A stretch of DNA of 29,280 nucleotides, taken from positions 1 through 29,280 of the forward strand of contig CAJQOV010000056.1 in NCBI GenBank assembly GCA_905480065.1. The letters run 5' to 3'. Position numbers and translations under genes: made by a program. The notes under the pieces are model-generated. The model did no database searches, was not told the DNA's origin, and saw only the letters and a list, made by a program, of their open reading frames with translations. The stretch comes from an uncultured Gammaproteobacteria bacterium. Lineage in GTDB: Bacteria > Pseudomonadota > Gammaproteobacteria > UBA9214. Shown piece after piece: positions 1 through 7,281 of the stretch. The stretch's first letter is position 1; each line of letters opens with the position of its first letter.

Positions 1-105
1 TTGCTGGTACTTGCCGGAGCGCTGGTGATGGCGATTGCCCATTATGAACGGAAGTTGCAACGGCACCATCGCAACCCGACGGTTGAGTTCTTTTTCTGGC
101 ACTGA
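1..105 (+). CDS. 3' end of a small membrane protein gene (copy 1, cut by window start)
   Basis: The frame is open from base 1 and stops at TGA 103-105. It encodes a hydrophobic stretch (LLVLAGALVMAIA) followed by a basic tail with HYERKLQRHH and ending FFFWH. The same peptide is encoded on the minus strand at 1190-1089, where the gene has its start. The product would be a short inner-membrane protein with two hydrophobic segments; it resembles small DUF3096-like proteins, but that is a loose impression. This copy keeps a stop right after FFFWH and converges on msrA. Its start lies outside the window, so it is unknown whether it is a full second gene. Confidence 0.5.
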   Translation: MLVLAGALVMAIAHYERKLQRHHRNPTVEFFFWH

Positions 106-110
106 GGGAA
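1..110 (+). repeat. Inverted repeat, left arm (at least 110 bp)
   Basis: Bases 1-102 are the exact reverse complement of 1190-1089. After one extra T at 103, bases 104-110 match 1088-1082. Similarity ends at 111. The arm may continue beyond the window start. The two arms enclose msrA and about 330 bp upstream of it. Confidence 0.95.
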
Positions 111-124
111 ATGGTGGTTCCGGC

Positions 125-745
125 TTATTCCGGCTTCCCCCACAGTTCCTCGAGGCGCTTGTCGCGGCCGCATCCGTAGCGGTAGAACTTGTAGCGGACC
201 GGATTTTTCTGGTAGTAGTCCTGGTGGTAGTCCTCGGCCGGCCAGAAGTTGCTGGCGGCAGCGATTTCCGTGACTACCGGTTCCTTGAACGGGTGCGTTT
301 CCTCGAGCGCTGTTTTTGATCGTTCTGCCATTCGTTTCTGCGTTTCGTCATGGTAGAAGATTTCACTGCGATACTGGTCACCCCAGTCACAGAACTGGCC
401 GCCGGCAGTGGTCGGGTCGATGTTGTGCCAGAACACGTCGAGCAGCTGTTCGTAGCCGACCCGCTTCGGGTCGTAGACAATCTGCACTGCTTCGGCATGT
501 CCCGTCCCACCCCTGGAAACTTCCTTGTAGGTCGGGTTCTCGCTGCTGCCGCCGGTATAGCCCGAAGTGGTGGAAATTACACCATCCAGCTTGTCGAAGG
601 GCGGTTCCATGCACCAGAAACAGCCGCCGGCAAAGGTGGCAACAGCGGTCCCCGTGGTCGGGTCGGAGGCCATGGCGAGTGGAGTAACGAGCGCCCCAAT
701 GCAGGAAACTGCCATGCACCAGTGCCGGATTATGGATGTCTTCAT
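125..745 (-). CDS. msrA: Peptide-methionine (S)-S-oxide reductase MsrA, probably exported
   Basis: The 206-residue product reduces methionine-S-sulfoxide in oxidised proteins. The family active-site motif GCFWC is at residues 41-45, with catalytic Cys42, followed by the typical EPPFDKLDGV and SGYTGG blocks. A further Cys (about residue 192, YGCGRDKRL) is placed as a resolving cysteine. The first 26 residues look like a signal peptide (hydrophobic core, then LAMA-SD), so the enzyme probably works in the periplasm, unlike the cytoplasmic E. coli MsrA. The ATG at 745 is chosen because it gives the complete signal peptide; its ribosome site is weak. The gene stands alone between two inverted copies of a small membrane-protein gene end. 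Its stop lies only 14 bp from the left repeat arm. Confidence 0.95.
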   Translation of the reverse strand: MKTSIIRHWCMAVSCIGALVTPLAMASDPTTGTAVATFAGGCFWCMEPPFDKLDGVISTTSGYTGGSSENPTYKEVSRGGTGHAEAVQIVYDPKRVGYEQLLDVFWHNIDPTTAGGQFCDWGDQYRSEIFYHDETQKRMAERSKTALEETHPFKEPVVTEIAAASNFWPAEDYHQDYYQKNPVRYKFYRYGCGRDKRLEELWGKPE

Positions 746-926
746 AGGATTTTCTGCCTGTGGGGTTGCCGTAACGCTTATGGACAGCTGCCGGATGTGT
801 TTGTTTCACGGGTGGCAAAAAATGCTCCTGTCAGCCTGCGCCACGATTATAAAGGTCAGCGGCACCAGCGGTTACCAGGCCTGACGCTATCTTCGACAAC
901 CTGAGCGGGGCTGCCAGGGGCGGTTG

Positions 927-1271
927 TTATCCGGGCCCGACCGATGTTGGCAGCCGTATCCCGTCTGTAGCTGCGCACCCAGCGCTTGCGCATGAATGCG
1001 TCGATGGCCGGAGACTGATCCTGCGGCCCGGCTGTGTGATTGCGGTTCCCGGTTTGCCCTGTTGCCGTGGCAAGCTGATAATTCCCTCGTGCCAGAAAAA
1101 GAACTCAACCGTCGGGTTGCGATGGTGCCGTTGCAACTTCCGTTCATAATGGGCAATCGCCATCACCAGCGCTCCGGCAAGTACCAGCAACATGGCCACG
1201 ATAATCGATAACAGCGGCGGGTACAGTACCAGCAACAACCCCGCAAGAATCAGTGTCACACCTGCAATCAT
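927..1271 (-). pseudogene. Small membrane protein gene with lost stop (copy 2)
   Basis: The gene begins with ATG at 1271, preceded by a good ribosome site (GGAG, six bases upstream). It encodes two hydrophobic helices (MIAGVTLILAGLLLVLYPP and the LLSIIVAMLLVLAGALVMAIA region) and then a basic tail ending FFFWH. In copy 1 a TGA follows at once; here the T is missing, so the frame runs on for about 53 residues of Arg/Ser/Gly-rich sequence to 927. That tail does not look like a folded domain and is probably read-through of non-coding DNA. The natural product would be about 61 residues. It could still be expressed with its tail. The stretch 746-926, between this frame and msrA, contains no other gene that I can see. 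Confidence 0.6.
1082..1190 (-). repeat. Inverted repeat, right arm
   Basis: This is the exact reverse complement of the first 110 bases of the window, apart from one missing base between 1088 and 1089. It lies inside the copy 2 membrane-protein frame and covers its second hydrophobic segment and C-terminal tail. Confidence 0.95.
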
Positions 1272-1344
1272 GTTTTACTCCGGCAAATAATCATCCTGTC
1301 ATAATATCTCGGGGCTTCGGGGGACAAATTCAAGTGCTACAGCG

Positions 1345-2376
1345 ATGAAAAAGGTCGTCATACACCGGCCCGGCGGCTACCACAGGCTGCAGATTGAAAC
1401 GCACCCGGATCTCACGCCTGCCGCGAACGAGGTACTCGTCAGGGTGTCGGCGTGCGGGGTGAATTTCGCCGACTGCGTGACCAGAATGGGACTCTACGCA
1501 TCGGCAAGACACTATATCGGCTACCCGATTACGCCCGGCTTTGAAATCGCCGGTACCGTGCTGGCTAGCGGCAGCGGGATCAGCGACCTGCCGCCCGGCA
1601 CACCGGTATTTGCGGTCACCCGTTTCAATGGCTACGCATCCCAGGTTTGCGTGCCGCGCCACCAGGTGTTCCGGTTACCGGAAACGCTTACCGCCGTACA
1701 GGCCGCCGCCCTGCCCGCCGTCGGGCTGACAGCGTGGTTCGCACTGTACGAGCTGGCACATGCACGACCCGGCGACGAATTGCTGGTGCACTCGGCCGCC
1801 GGCGGTGTCGGCAGCATGCTGGTGCAAATCGGCAAACTGTGCGGCTGCCATGTGATCGGCGTGGTCGGCGCATCACACAAAACGGCCACCGTGCTGGCAC
1901 TGGGTGCCGACGCGGTAATCGACAAGTCCATCCAATCGCTATGGCCAGAGGCGGAACGGCTGGTGCCGCAGGGTTACGACATCATCCTGGACGCCAACGG
2001 CGTCGCTACATTACGTGAAAGCTATCGGCACCTGGCCGCCACCGGCAGGCTGGTTGTATACGGCTTTCACAGCATGCTGCTCACTACCGGGGGCCGTCCG
2101 CACCGCCTCAGGCTGGCGCTGGACTGGCTGCGCACCCCGCGCTTCAGCCCGTTCGACCTGACCACCCGCAACCACAGCGTGCAAGGCTTCAACCTGAGTT
2201 TCCTGTTTGAGCGTACCGGATTGTTGCAGCAAGGCATCCGGCAACTGCTCGGCTGGATTGCCGCAGGGCAGCTGCAGCTCCCTGCCATCACCACCTTGCC
2301 TTTCGAATCCGTTGCCGAGGCGCACCGTGCTCTGGAGTCGAGGCAGACCACCGGCAAGCTGGTACTGACCCTGTAG
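1345..2376 (+). CDS. Zinc-free medium-chain dehydrogenase/reductase (quinone oxidoreductase / VAT-1-like)
   Basis: The 343-residue protein has the GroES-like N-terminal domain (NFADCVTRMGLY, about residues 38-50) followed by a Rossmann domain. The nucleotide-binding signature HSAAGGVGSMLVQIG is near residues 149-163 and is typical of NADPH-dependent quinone oxidoreductases. The cysteine and histidine ligands of zinc alcohol dehydrogenases are not in their usual positions, so this is a zinc-independent member. The expected reaction is NADPH-dependent reduction of a quinone or an alpha,beta-unsaturated carbonyl; the substrate cannot be read from sequence. The ATG at 1345 has only a poor ribosome site. 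The gene stands alone, divergent from the small membrane-protein gene. Confidence 0.88.
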   Translation: MKKVVIHRPGGYHRLQIETHPDLTPAANEVLVRVSACGVNFADCVTRMGLYASARHYIGYPITPGFEIAGTVLASGSGISDLPPGTPVFAVTRFNGYASQVCVPRHQVFRLPETLTAVQAAALPAVGLTAWFALYELAHARPGDELLVHSAAGGVGSMLVQIGKLCGCHVIGVVGASHKTATVLALGADAVIDKSIQSLWPEAERLVPQGYDIILDANGVATLRESYRHLAATGRLVVYGFHSMLLTTGGRPHRLRLALDWLRTPRFSPFDLTTRNHSVQGFNLSFLFERTGLLQQGIRQLLGWIAAGQLQLPAITTLPFESVAEAHRALESRQTTGKLVLTL

Positions 2377-2404
2377 CAACCGTCCGGAGGTTCAGGATAC
2401 GGCT

Positions 2405-2470
2405 GAGCCAGGGTGCCACCGCTATAGTCATGCCTGCCTGGGCTGGCGTAACTCGATAACAAGGCAGGCA
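2405..2470. repeat. Hairpin / degenerate REP-like repeat after the oxidoreductase gene
   Basis: The 9-bp arms TGCCTGCCT (2431-2439) and AGGCAGGCA (2462-2470) are perfectly complementary. The sequence GTCATGCCTGCC...GGCGTAACT resembles a decayed copy of the common proteobacterial GTCATTCCCGC...GCGGGAATCC dispersed repeat. It could end transcription of the upstream gene, but no T-run follows. The rest of 2377-2554 shows no gene. Confidence 0.4.
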
Positions 2471-2554
2471 ACAGAACAACCAGCCATGGTGTGGAGCTTG
2501 CCGATGACTGGTGTTAGCGCGGCTAACTGTGCCGGACGCGGCGCAGACATCCAG

Positions 2555-2770
2555 TCAGGCCGACTCCGCAAACAGGACGGAGGCTGCGCCGGACTGTTCA
2601 ATAATCTGCATGGCCTCGCTGGTTGAAGTAACCGGCAGAAAGGCTACCGGCCGCCCAGCTATACGAAAGGCGATAATCCGGTTGTGCCCGCAATAAAGGT
2701 AATGCAGTCCCGCATGGCTGCGAAAGGCCATCCGGCAATCTTCACATGGAACCAGGTTGATATTTTTCAT
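2555..2770 (-). CDS. Small uncharacterised protein with a Cys-x-x-Cys motif
   Basis: The product is 71 residues from the ATG at 2770, which follows a GGGGGG ribosome site five bases away; the longer frame from 2806 lacks such a signal. The N-terminal part reads VPCEDCRMAFRSHAGLHYLYCGHNR, with Cys9, Cys12, a third Cys about 15 residues later and nearby His residues. This could be a small zinc-ribbon-like site. The C-terminal half looks like a beta-alpha unit. I do not recognise the family, and no neighbour suggests a function. It is transcribed alone, toward the oxidoreductase gene. Confidence 0.6.
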   Translation of the reverse strand: MKNINLVPCEDCRMAFRSHAGLHYLYCGHNRIIAFRIAGRPVAFLPVTSTSEAMQIIEQSGAASVLFAESA

Positions 2771-2878
2771 GTTGCCCCCCGGTGTTAACCGCGCCCCGCA
2801 CGGCATAACATTGCATCGTCGGGCCGGTAACCAAACTTGAGTGGACGCAACACATTAAACAATCATTACTTGCTGATT

Positions 2879-3382
2879 CTACTCGGCAAACTCGATGCGC
2901 TCCTGCACAGCATCCATTCCCTGCCTTGCACAGGCCTCGTCCTTGTCGCCACCAGGCGCGCCACTGACTCCGACCGCGCCGGTCAGCGAACCGGCCACGC
3001 GGATTGGCAAGCCCCCGTCTATGAGCAACACACCCTCCAGCTCATTCAGCTCGTCACGCATTCGCGCCATATTGGTTCGCAATTCGGCCGAGGAAGAGCC
3101 GGACATCACCACTGCGTTGGCCTTGTTCTGCGCCAGTTGCAGCATGTATTTGCTGACAAACACATCGCGCATCACCACCACGGGGTCACCACTGCGATCG
3201 GTCACGACCACGGCAACCTAGTAGCCCTGCTTGCGGCAGGCATCAATCGCACCCTGGGCAATATCGCGCGCCAGTTCAAGACCCAGCAAATGGCTGCTGA
3301 CGACATCCTCTGCCGGCACCGCATGCGGCAACACGCAACCGGCCAGCATGACGGCAAATACCTTACCTGATAACTGCTGCAT
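2879..3382 (-). pseudogene. GlcG/HbpS-type (DUF336) exported protein interrupted by an in-frame TAG
   Basis: The frame starts at ATG 3382 behind a strong GGAGGAG ribosome site. It encodes a signal peptide (MQQLSGKVFAVMLAGCVLPH..AVPA), then the family helix LELARDIAQGAIDACRKQGY. Codon 55 (3220-3218) is TAG. The same frame continues without a shift for 112 codons: VAVVVTDRSGDPVVVMRD, KANAVVMSG, LLIDGGLPIRV, VGVSGAPGGDKDEACARQG. The whole would be 167 residues, a normal length for a periplasmic GlcG/HbpS-like protein, a family linked to haem or small-ligand binding. A single substitution (for example CAG to TAG) explains the interruption. The options are a recent nonsense mutation, a sequencing error or amber read-through; the gene's own final stop is also TAG. 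Confidence 0.75.
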
Positions 3383-3487
3383 AATGCTCTCCTCCTGTCA
3401 GCCGCGCTTGTCCTGCGCCGGCAATCTGTGCACACTCGAAACACGACACACACCACGTGGCCGTATAGATATGGTAGGTGACAAATA

Positions 3488-4060
3488 ATGCGAACGCGAA
3501 TCGGGACTGACCTGCTGCTGGGGTGGTTGCTGCTGCTCCCGGCATTGCAGGCACCGGCGGTCAACAGCCCCCGCCCTGGCCCCTACTACGAGGACGACCG
3601 CATGCTGGTATTGCTGGTACCGCGCACCCCGACCCAGATGGCCGCATTCTACGAGGCACGCGGCTTCCCGCAAAGTGCGCTGGACCGGATCGTGCAGACC
3701 TGTTTTATTACCTTGCATATCGAGAACAAAAGCAACGAGGTGCTCTGGGTGGACCTCGGACAGTGGCGATTCACCAGCAACGGCAAGGACATCGCGCGAC
3801 TCGACGAACACTACTGGCAGCAGCAATGGAATGAAATCAACCTGCGCCAGGCCAGCCGCTCCACCTTTGGCTGGACCCAGTTTCCGCCGCTGCGTGACCT
3901 GCAGCCGGATGAACCGGTCGGCGGCAACATGGTGTTCCCGGGCAGCATCGACAGCGTCACTATTGATGCAGTGCTGCATACCGGCCCCGATCGCAGCGGC
4001 GCGGAGATCCGGCTCGGATTCGGCAATGTCGGCTGTCCGAAAGGAGTAGCAGCGCCATGA
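3488..4060 (+). CDS. Exported protein of unknown function, coupled to a TlpA-like thioredoxin
   Basis: The product is 190 residues with an N-terminal signal peptide (RTRIGTDLLLGWLLLLPALQAPA). The mature part looks like a beta-rich domain, with IVQTCFITLHIENKSNEVLWVD suggesting an immunoglobulin-like sandwich. Two cysteines (in VQTCF and NVGCPK) could form a disulfide. The ATG at 3488 follows an AGGTGA ribosome site. The last four bases overlap the next gene (ATGA), so the two are almost certainly co-translated. The partner is a membrane-anchored or periplasmic thiol-disulfide protein, which suggests a shared envelope role. I do not recognise the family. Confidence 0.75.
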   Translation: MRTRIGTDLLLGWLLLLPALQAPAVNSPRPGPYYEDDRMLVLLVPRTPTQMAAFYEARGFPQSALDRIVQTCFITLHIENKSNEVLWVDLGQWRFTSNGKDIARLDEHYWQQQWNEINLRQASRSTFGWTQFPPLRDLQPDEPVGGNMVFPGSIDSVTIDAVLHTGPDRSGAEIRLGFGNVGCPKGVAAP

Positions 4061-4596
4061 AGCAAAACGGCAGGATATTCGCGCTGGCACTATGGCTCGT
4101 GATCAGTGTTGCACAGGGGCAGGAGCTGCCGCCCGGAGTAATGCCGATGGCTGGAAAACCGGCTCCCGCCCTGCAATTAAACGACTTCGACGGCAAGCCC
4201 TACAACCTCGCAGACACGGCCGGCCACTGGCGCTTCGTGCATTTCTGGGCCAGCTGGTGCGGGCCCTGCCGACGGGAAATGCCCAGCATCCAGAAGATGA
4301 TCCTGCTAATGGAAGACAGCGGGATTGAGTTCGTGCTGGTCAACACGGCGGAGACCGAGGACGAGGTGTTCACCTTCCTCGGCATTGTCGCGCCAGACCT
4401 GGTGCCACTGATGGACAGTGACGGCCTCGTTACCGAAGTCTGGCAACCGCGCGGCCTGCCTGCCTCGTTCCTGGTGGATCCGGATGGCCGTATCCAGTAC
4501 CAGGCACTGGGTGGACGCGAATGGGAACAGCCAGCCTACCTGGAATTCCTGCGCAGGCTGCCTGCTACTGCAGCCAGTCCAGCAGGTAGTAAATAA
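4057..4596 (+). CDS. TlpA/ResA-like periplasmic thioredoxin
   Basis: The product is 179 residues. An N-terminal hydrophobic signal (ALALWLVISVAQG) is followed by a thioredoxin-fold domain with the redox motif FWASWCGPC (Cys68 and Cys71) and the conserved cis-proline in GLPASFLVDPDG (Pro135). KPAPALQLNDFDGKPYNL is the usual N-terminal strand pair of the AhpC-TSA/TlpA group. Such proteins reduce disulfides in the periplasm, often for cytochrome c maturation or for a specific exported client. No cytochrome genes are nearby; the coupled exported protein just upstream is the obvious candidate partner. The 3' end overlaps the convergent small gene by 32 bp. Confidence 0.9.
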   Translation: MKQNGRIFALALWLVISVAQGQELPPGVMPMAGKPAPALQLNDFDGKPYNLADTAGHWRFVHFWASWCGPCRREMPSIQKMILLMEDSGIEFVLVNTAETEDEVFTFLGIVAPDLVPLMDSDGLVTEVWQPRGLPASFLVDPDGRIQYQALGGREWEQPAYLEFLRRLPATAASPAGSK

Positions 4597-4813
4597 ACTG
4601 TCCCTCGGAAGACTTGGACGGCCCCACCACGCGCGCCGCGTGCCGCTTGCCGGCTGGATCAGCAGCCTGGATTGCAGCTTGACGGTCCGGAAAGATCTCC
4701 ACGCACCCGGCCGGATAGCGCTTGCGATTCTGGCGCGGCGTAAAGATCACCGCAAAGCGCACCTGCGATACCCCGGTCTCGGGATCCGGCGGAACGATGC
4801 CGCGCAAACTCAT
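4565..4813 (-). CDS. Small protein translationally coupled to sixA, function unknown
   Basis: The product is 82 residues beginning MSLRGIVPPDPETG, from the ATG at 4813. This start overlaps the sixA stop as ATGA. The sequence is compact and well composed, with VRFAVIFTPRQNRKRYPAGCVEIFPD, then an Ala-rich helix, then VVGPSKSSEGQFIYYLLDWL. That pattern suggests a small alpha/beta domain. I cannot assign a family. Its coupling to sixA suggests co-regulation with the phosphohistidine phosphatase. The last 32 bp overlap the end of the tlpA-like gene on the other strand. Confidence 0.7.
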   Translation of the reverse strand: MSLRGIVPPDPETGVSQVRFAVIFTPRQNRKRYPAGCVEIFPDRQAAIQAADPAGKRHAARVVGPSKSSEGQFIYYLLDWLQ

Positions 4814-5286
4814 GTGGAATCCCCACTGCACAACTCCGGCTGCAGTAACCACAGCAATCTCCAGTGGTCGTCTGCGGTACGCTGCAGGCAGGCCACAGCA
4901 CCGGTGGTGAACGCAACCGGTTCGCTGTTTCCGGTGGTGCACAATAACAGTGCGACCAGCCTGGCCAGGAACGGCATGTGCCCGACCACCATGGTGTCCT
5001 CCTGCCAGACATCCAGATCGCGTGCAAATTCCTCAACCGGATCCATTGGTGCAATACCGGCAATGCGTTCGATCCCGCGACGTTTCCCGAGCTGCTTTGC
5101 CAGTAACCCGGCCGTTTGTTCCGCGCGCAACTTGCCACTGTGCCAGATCCGGTCAACCCGGACACCGCATGCCCCAAGCCTGGCAGCCATATCACCAACC
5201 TCCCGGATACCGCACTCGCTTAACGGCCGGAGTGCATCCGGCGACTGGTCAACGGCTTCACCATGACGAACCAGGTACAGCTTCAT
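4810..5286 (-). CDS. sixA: Phosphohistidine phosphatase SixA
   Basis: The 158-residue protein is of the normal SixA length. It starts MKLYLVRHGEA, with the phosphoglycerate-mutase-like RHG motif and catalytic His8. The second conserved histidine is His103 in VVGHMPFL, and SGKLRAEQTA is the usual middle block. In E. coli SixA acts on phosphohistidine of phosphotransfer proteins, including the nitrogen PTS component NPr; the target in this organism is not known. The start ATG is at 5286. The gene is followed by a coupled small gene (4-bp overlap). The 132 bp upstream, to the hydrolase gene, hold no recognised feature. Confidence 0.92.
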   Translation of the reverse strand: MKLYLVRHGEAVDQSPDALRPLSECGIREVGDMAARLGACGVRVDRIWHSGKLRAEQTAGLLAKQLGKRRGIERIAGIAPMDPVEEFARDLDVWQEDTMVVGHMPFLARLVALLLCTTGNSEPVAFTTGAVACLQRTADDHWRLLWLLQPELCSGDST

Positions 5287-5418
5287 CTCATACCATCCTG
5301 CGCACAGCGCACACCGCGAATATTGCGACTGATAGCATGCTCCCCACCGACATGACGAACCCCGGCAATGTTTGTGTGCTGGTCATCCTGCAACAGACCA
5401 TCACGACCAGCAATCCGT

Positions 5419-6300
5419 CTACCTGCCTGCAATGAAGTCTACCGCAGCTGCCACCGTCTGTGCATCGCGCAGTATGCGCCCATGACCAAGACCGCGGGTT
5501 TTCATGAACCGCGCACCGGGCCAGGCAGCGGCGATGCTCTCCCCCTGTTGCCAGGGTACGCTGCTGTCCTCTTCATCGTGGATCAGCAACGCCGGCACAT
5601 CCAGCTGGCGTACATTGCACAGCGTAGAGATTCTTTCCCAGAAATTCCGCTCGAAGCGTTGTTCAAGCCGCTCGCACAGGTTGGTAATCACCTTGTCATG
5701 CATTTTCAGGGTTCGCGCGAAACCCTGCACCAGGAATTGCGCATCCGCCGGGGGACAGAAACAGACAACACGCCGGGTCTGCAAACCGTGATTCAGCGCG
5801 AAGGCCGTCACCATCCCCCCGAAGGAGTGGGTGATAATGGCAACGGGCGATTCGAAACGGTCCTGCACTGCCAGCAGGGCACCGGCACATTCCAGGACAT
5901 TGGTGCTGTGCCCGGATGACAACCCGTGGCCCGGCAGATCCACCGCGAGCACCTCGAAGCCGGCGGCCTGCAGCGGCTCGACAAAGGCAGCCACCTGGCT
6001 GGCACGACCGGACCAGCCATGGACAAACCACACCATCGGGCCCTGCCCCCAGCGATACACAGACACCTGTGCAGATCCCACCGGCAGAGCGTCATGGCGG
6101 GCATTCAGTACCGCTTGTCTGCCCGCGGCAGACTCCGGAAAGCGCCGGCTGCGGAACCACAGCCAATAGGCCCAGCGCCCCATCAGCGATGGCATCAGCG
6201 CACCGACCCGACTGAACAGGATGCGCATCAGGCGCAGCGATAACGGCACTTTTCGGGATAATGGCCGCGCCCCGTGCAGTTGTACCTTGCGAATTTCCAT
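5419..6300 (-). CDS. Alpha/beta hydrolase
   Basis: The product is 293 residues from ATG 6300 (GGGCGGG just upstream); a longer frame to 6342 adds 14 residues of poor quality. The oxyanion region HGWSG is at 94-98, the nucleophile elbow THSFGG has Ser159, and the likely acid and base are Asp245 (HDEEDSSVP) and His273 (LGHGRI). The first 50 residues are basic and amphipathic (RKVPLSLRLMRILFSRVG), and may associate with the membrane. The fold is secure but the substrate is unknown; esterase, lipase-like or thioesterase activity are all possible. It is divergent from the gene at 6510. Confidence 0.88.
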   Translation of the reverse strand: MEIRKVQLHGARPLSRKVPLSLRLMRILFSRVGALMPSLMGRWAYWLWFRSRRFPESAAGRQAVLNARHDALPVGSAQVSVYRWGQGPMVWFVHGWSGRASQVAAFVEPLQAAGFEVLAVDLPGHGLSSGHSTNVLECAGALLAVQDRFESPVAIITHSFGGMVTAFALNHGLQTRRVVCFCPPADAQFLVQGFARTLKMHDKVITNLCERLEQRFERNFWERISTLCNVRQLDVPALLIHDEEDSSVPWQQGESIAAAWPGARFMKTRGLGHGRILRDAQTVAAAVDFIAGR

Positions 6301-6509
6301 GACCCGCCCATGAGCACCCTGACACGAGCATAACCATACCACCCGGAAAGTGCCATGCAGCCGCTACCGGTACGGATCCGTAGCGCAACACGGCATAGTC
6401 CAGATGAATCAGTCCCTTGTCTTCAGCCCTTCCGCTGCCGGGATAAATCCGTATGATGGCCGGCCAGCGATACCCCCGGCACAACGTCGGGCAGGAGCAC
6501 GGAGCAGTT

Positions 6510-6791
6510 ATGGCAAGCACAGTAGATGAATTGACCGTACGCTATGAGGAAGACGGCATCGAAACCGTACGGGAGCTCGACAAGCAGATCCTTACCAAGG
6601 GGGCCTGGTCGACCGTGATATTCCGATACCAGGACTGGGACCGCAGCAAGGAAGCCTATGGCCCGGACAAGTACACGATCCGCCGATACCAGAAGCGTAA
6701 TGGCGAGTACCAGCAAAAGTCGAAATTCAACATTTCCAGCAAGGACCAGGCGGAAAAAATCATCGCCGCGCTGGAAAGCTGGATCAATTAG
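6510..6791 (+). CDS. Conserved-looking small cytoplasmic protein, function unknown
   Basis: The product is 93 residues from ATG 6510, which has a GGAGC site upstream; the extension to 6453 is judged non-coding. The sequence is highly charged and ordered: YEEDGIETVRELDKQILTKGAWSTVIFRYQDWD, then KYTIRRYQKRNGEYQQKSKFNISS, then a C-terminal helix. It looks like a small alpha/beta domain and resembles, from memory, uncharacterised proteins of sulfur-metabolising proteobacteria. No function is known to me. Its last 8 bases overlap the end of the convergent gene. Confidence 0.78.
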   Translation: MASTVDELTVRYEEDGIETVRELDKQILTKGAWSTVIFRYQDWDRSKEAYGPDKYTIRRYQKRNGEYQQKSKFNISSKDQAEKIIAALESWIN

Positions 6792-7167
6792 CCGGACCTT
6801 GCCGCGCGTCAGCAGCACGCGCCCGGGCCAGATCGGCAGCCGTTACCGGGTGTTCCTGTAACAGGGAGGCCAGCAGCGCGCGCTGTTGCACGGAAGGCGC
6901 CTGCTGGTGCTGGTCAAGGCGGTCAAAGTAGTAGCCCAGCGCCGCCCGCATCATCGCCCGTGGCCGGCGGCTGATTGCAACGGTCCCGACATCCGCGCTG
7001 ATTCCCTGCTCTATACGGGTGACCAGCTCCAGCAGGGTGTAGCGCGCCAGCTGGGCACATTCCGAGCCCCCGACGGGAAAGGCGGCATGTGCGTAGTCAC
7101 GAATCGCGCTGCACAGCAGGTCACGCACCGGGATGTCACAATGAAGCTGGATTTTTCCGCTGGCCAT
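6784..7167 (-). CDS. Uncharacterised helical protein
   Basis: The product is 127 residues, predicted almost all alpha-helical (PVRDLLCSAIRDYAHAAF, ARYTLLELVTRIEQGIS, RAMMRAALGYYFDRLDQHQQ). There is no signal peptide, membrane segment or recognisable motif. The start ATG at 7167 has no clear ribosome site. It overlaps the convergent small gene by 8 bp at its 3' end. I do not recognise a family. Composition and codon use look like a real gene, but it is one of the less certain calls. Confidence 0.55.
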   Translation of the reverse strand: MASGKIQLHCDIPVRDLLCSAIRDYAHAAFPVGGSECAQLARYTLLELVTRIEQGISADVGTVAISRRPRAMMRAALGYYFDRLDQHQQAPSVQQRALLASLLQEHPVTAADLARARAADARQGPAN

Positions 7168-7281
7168 GAGCAGATTCTAACAGGCGCTCAGGAAACCCAT
7201 CCCGCGGCAGGCAACGGCCGGATGACCGGCATTCAAGAACGGCGAGTGCACCGGTCAGCGGACTGACGTAACGGCCAGCCG

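Noticed and set aside
3202..3564. 120-codon minus-strand frame overlapping the start of the GlcG-type gene
   Set aside because: It is in a different frame from the recognisable family sequence and has shadow-like composition; it does not bypass the amber codon.
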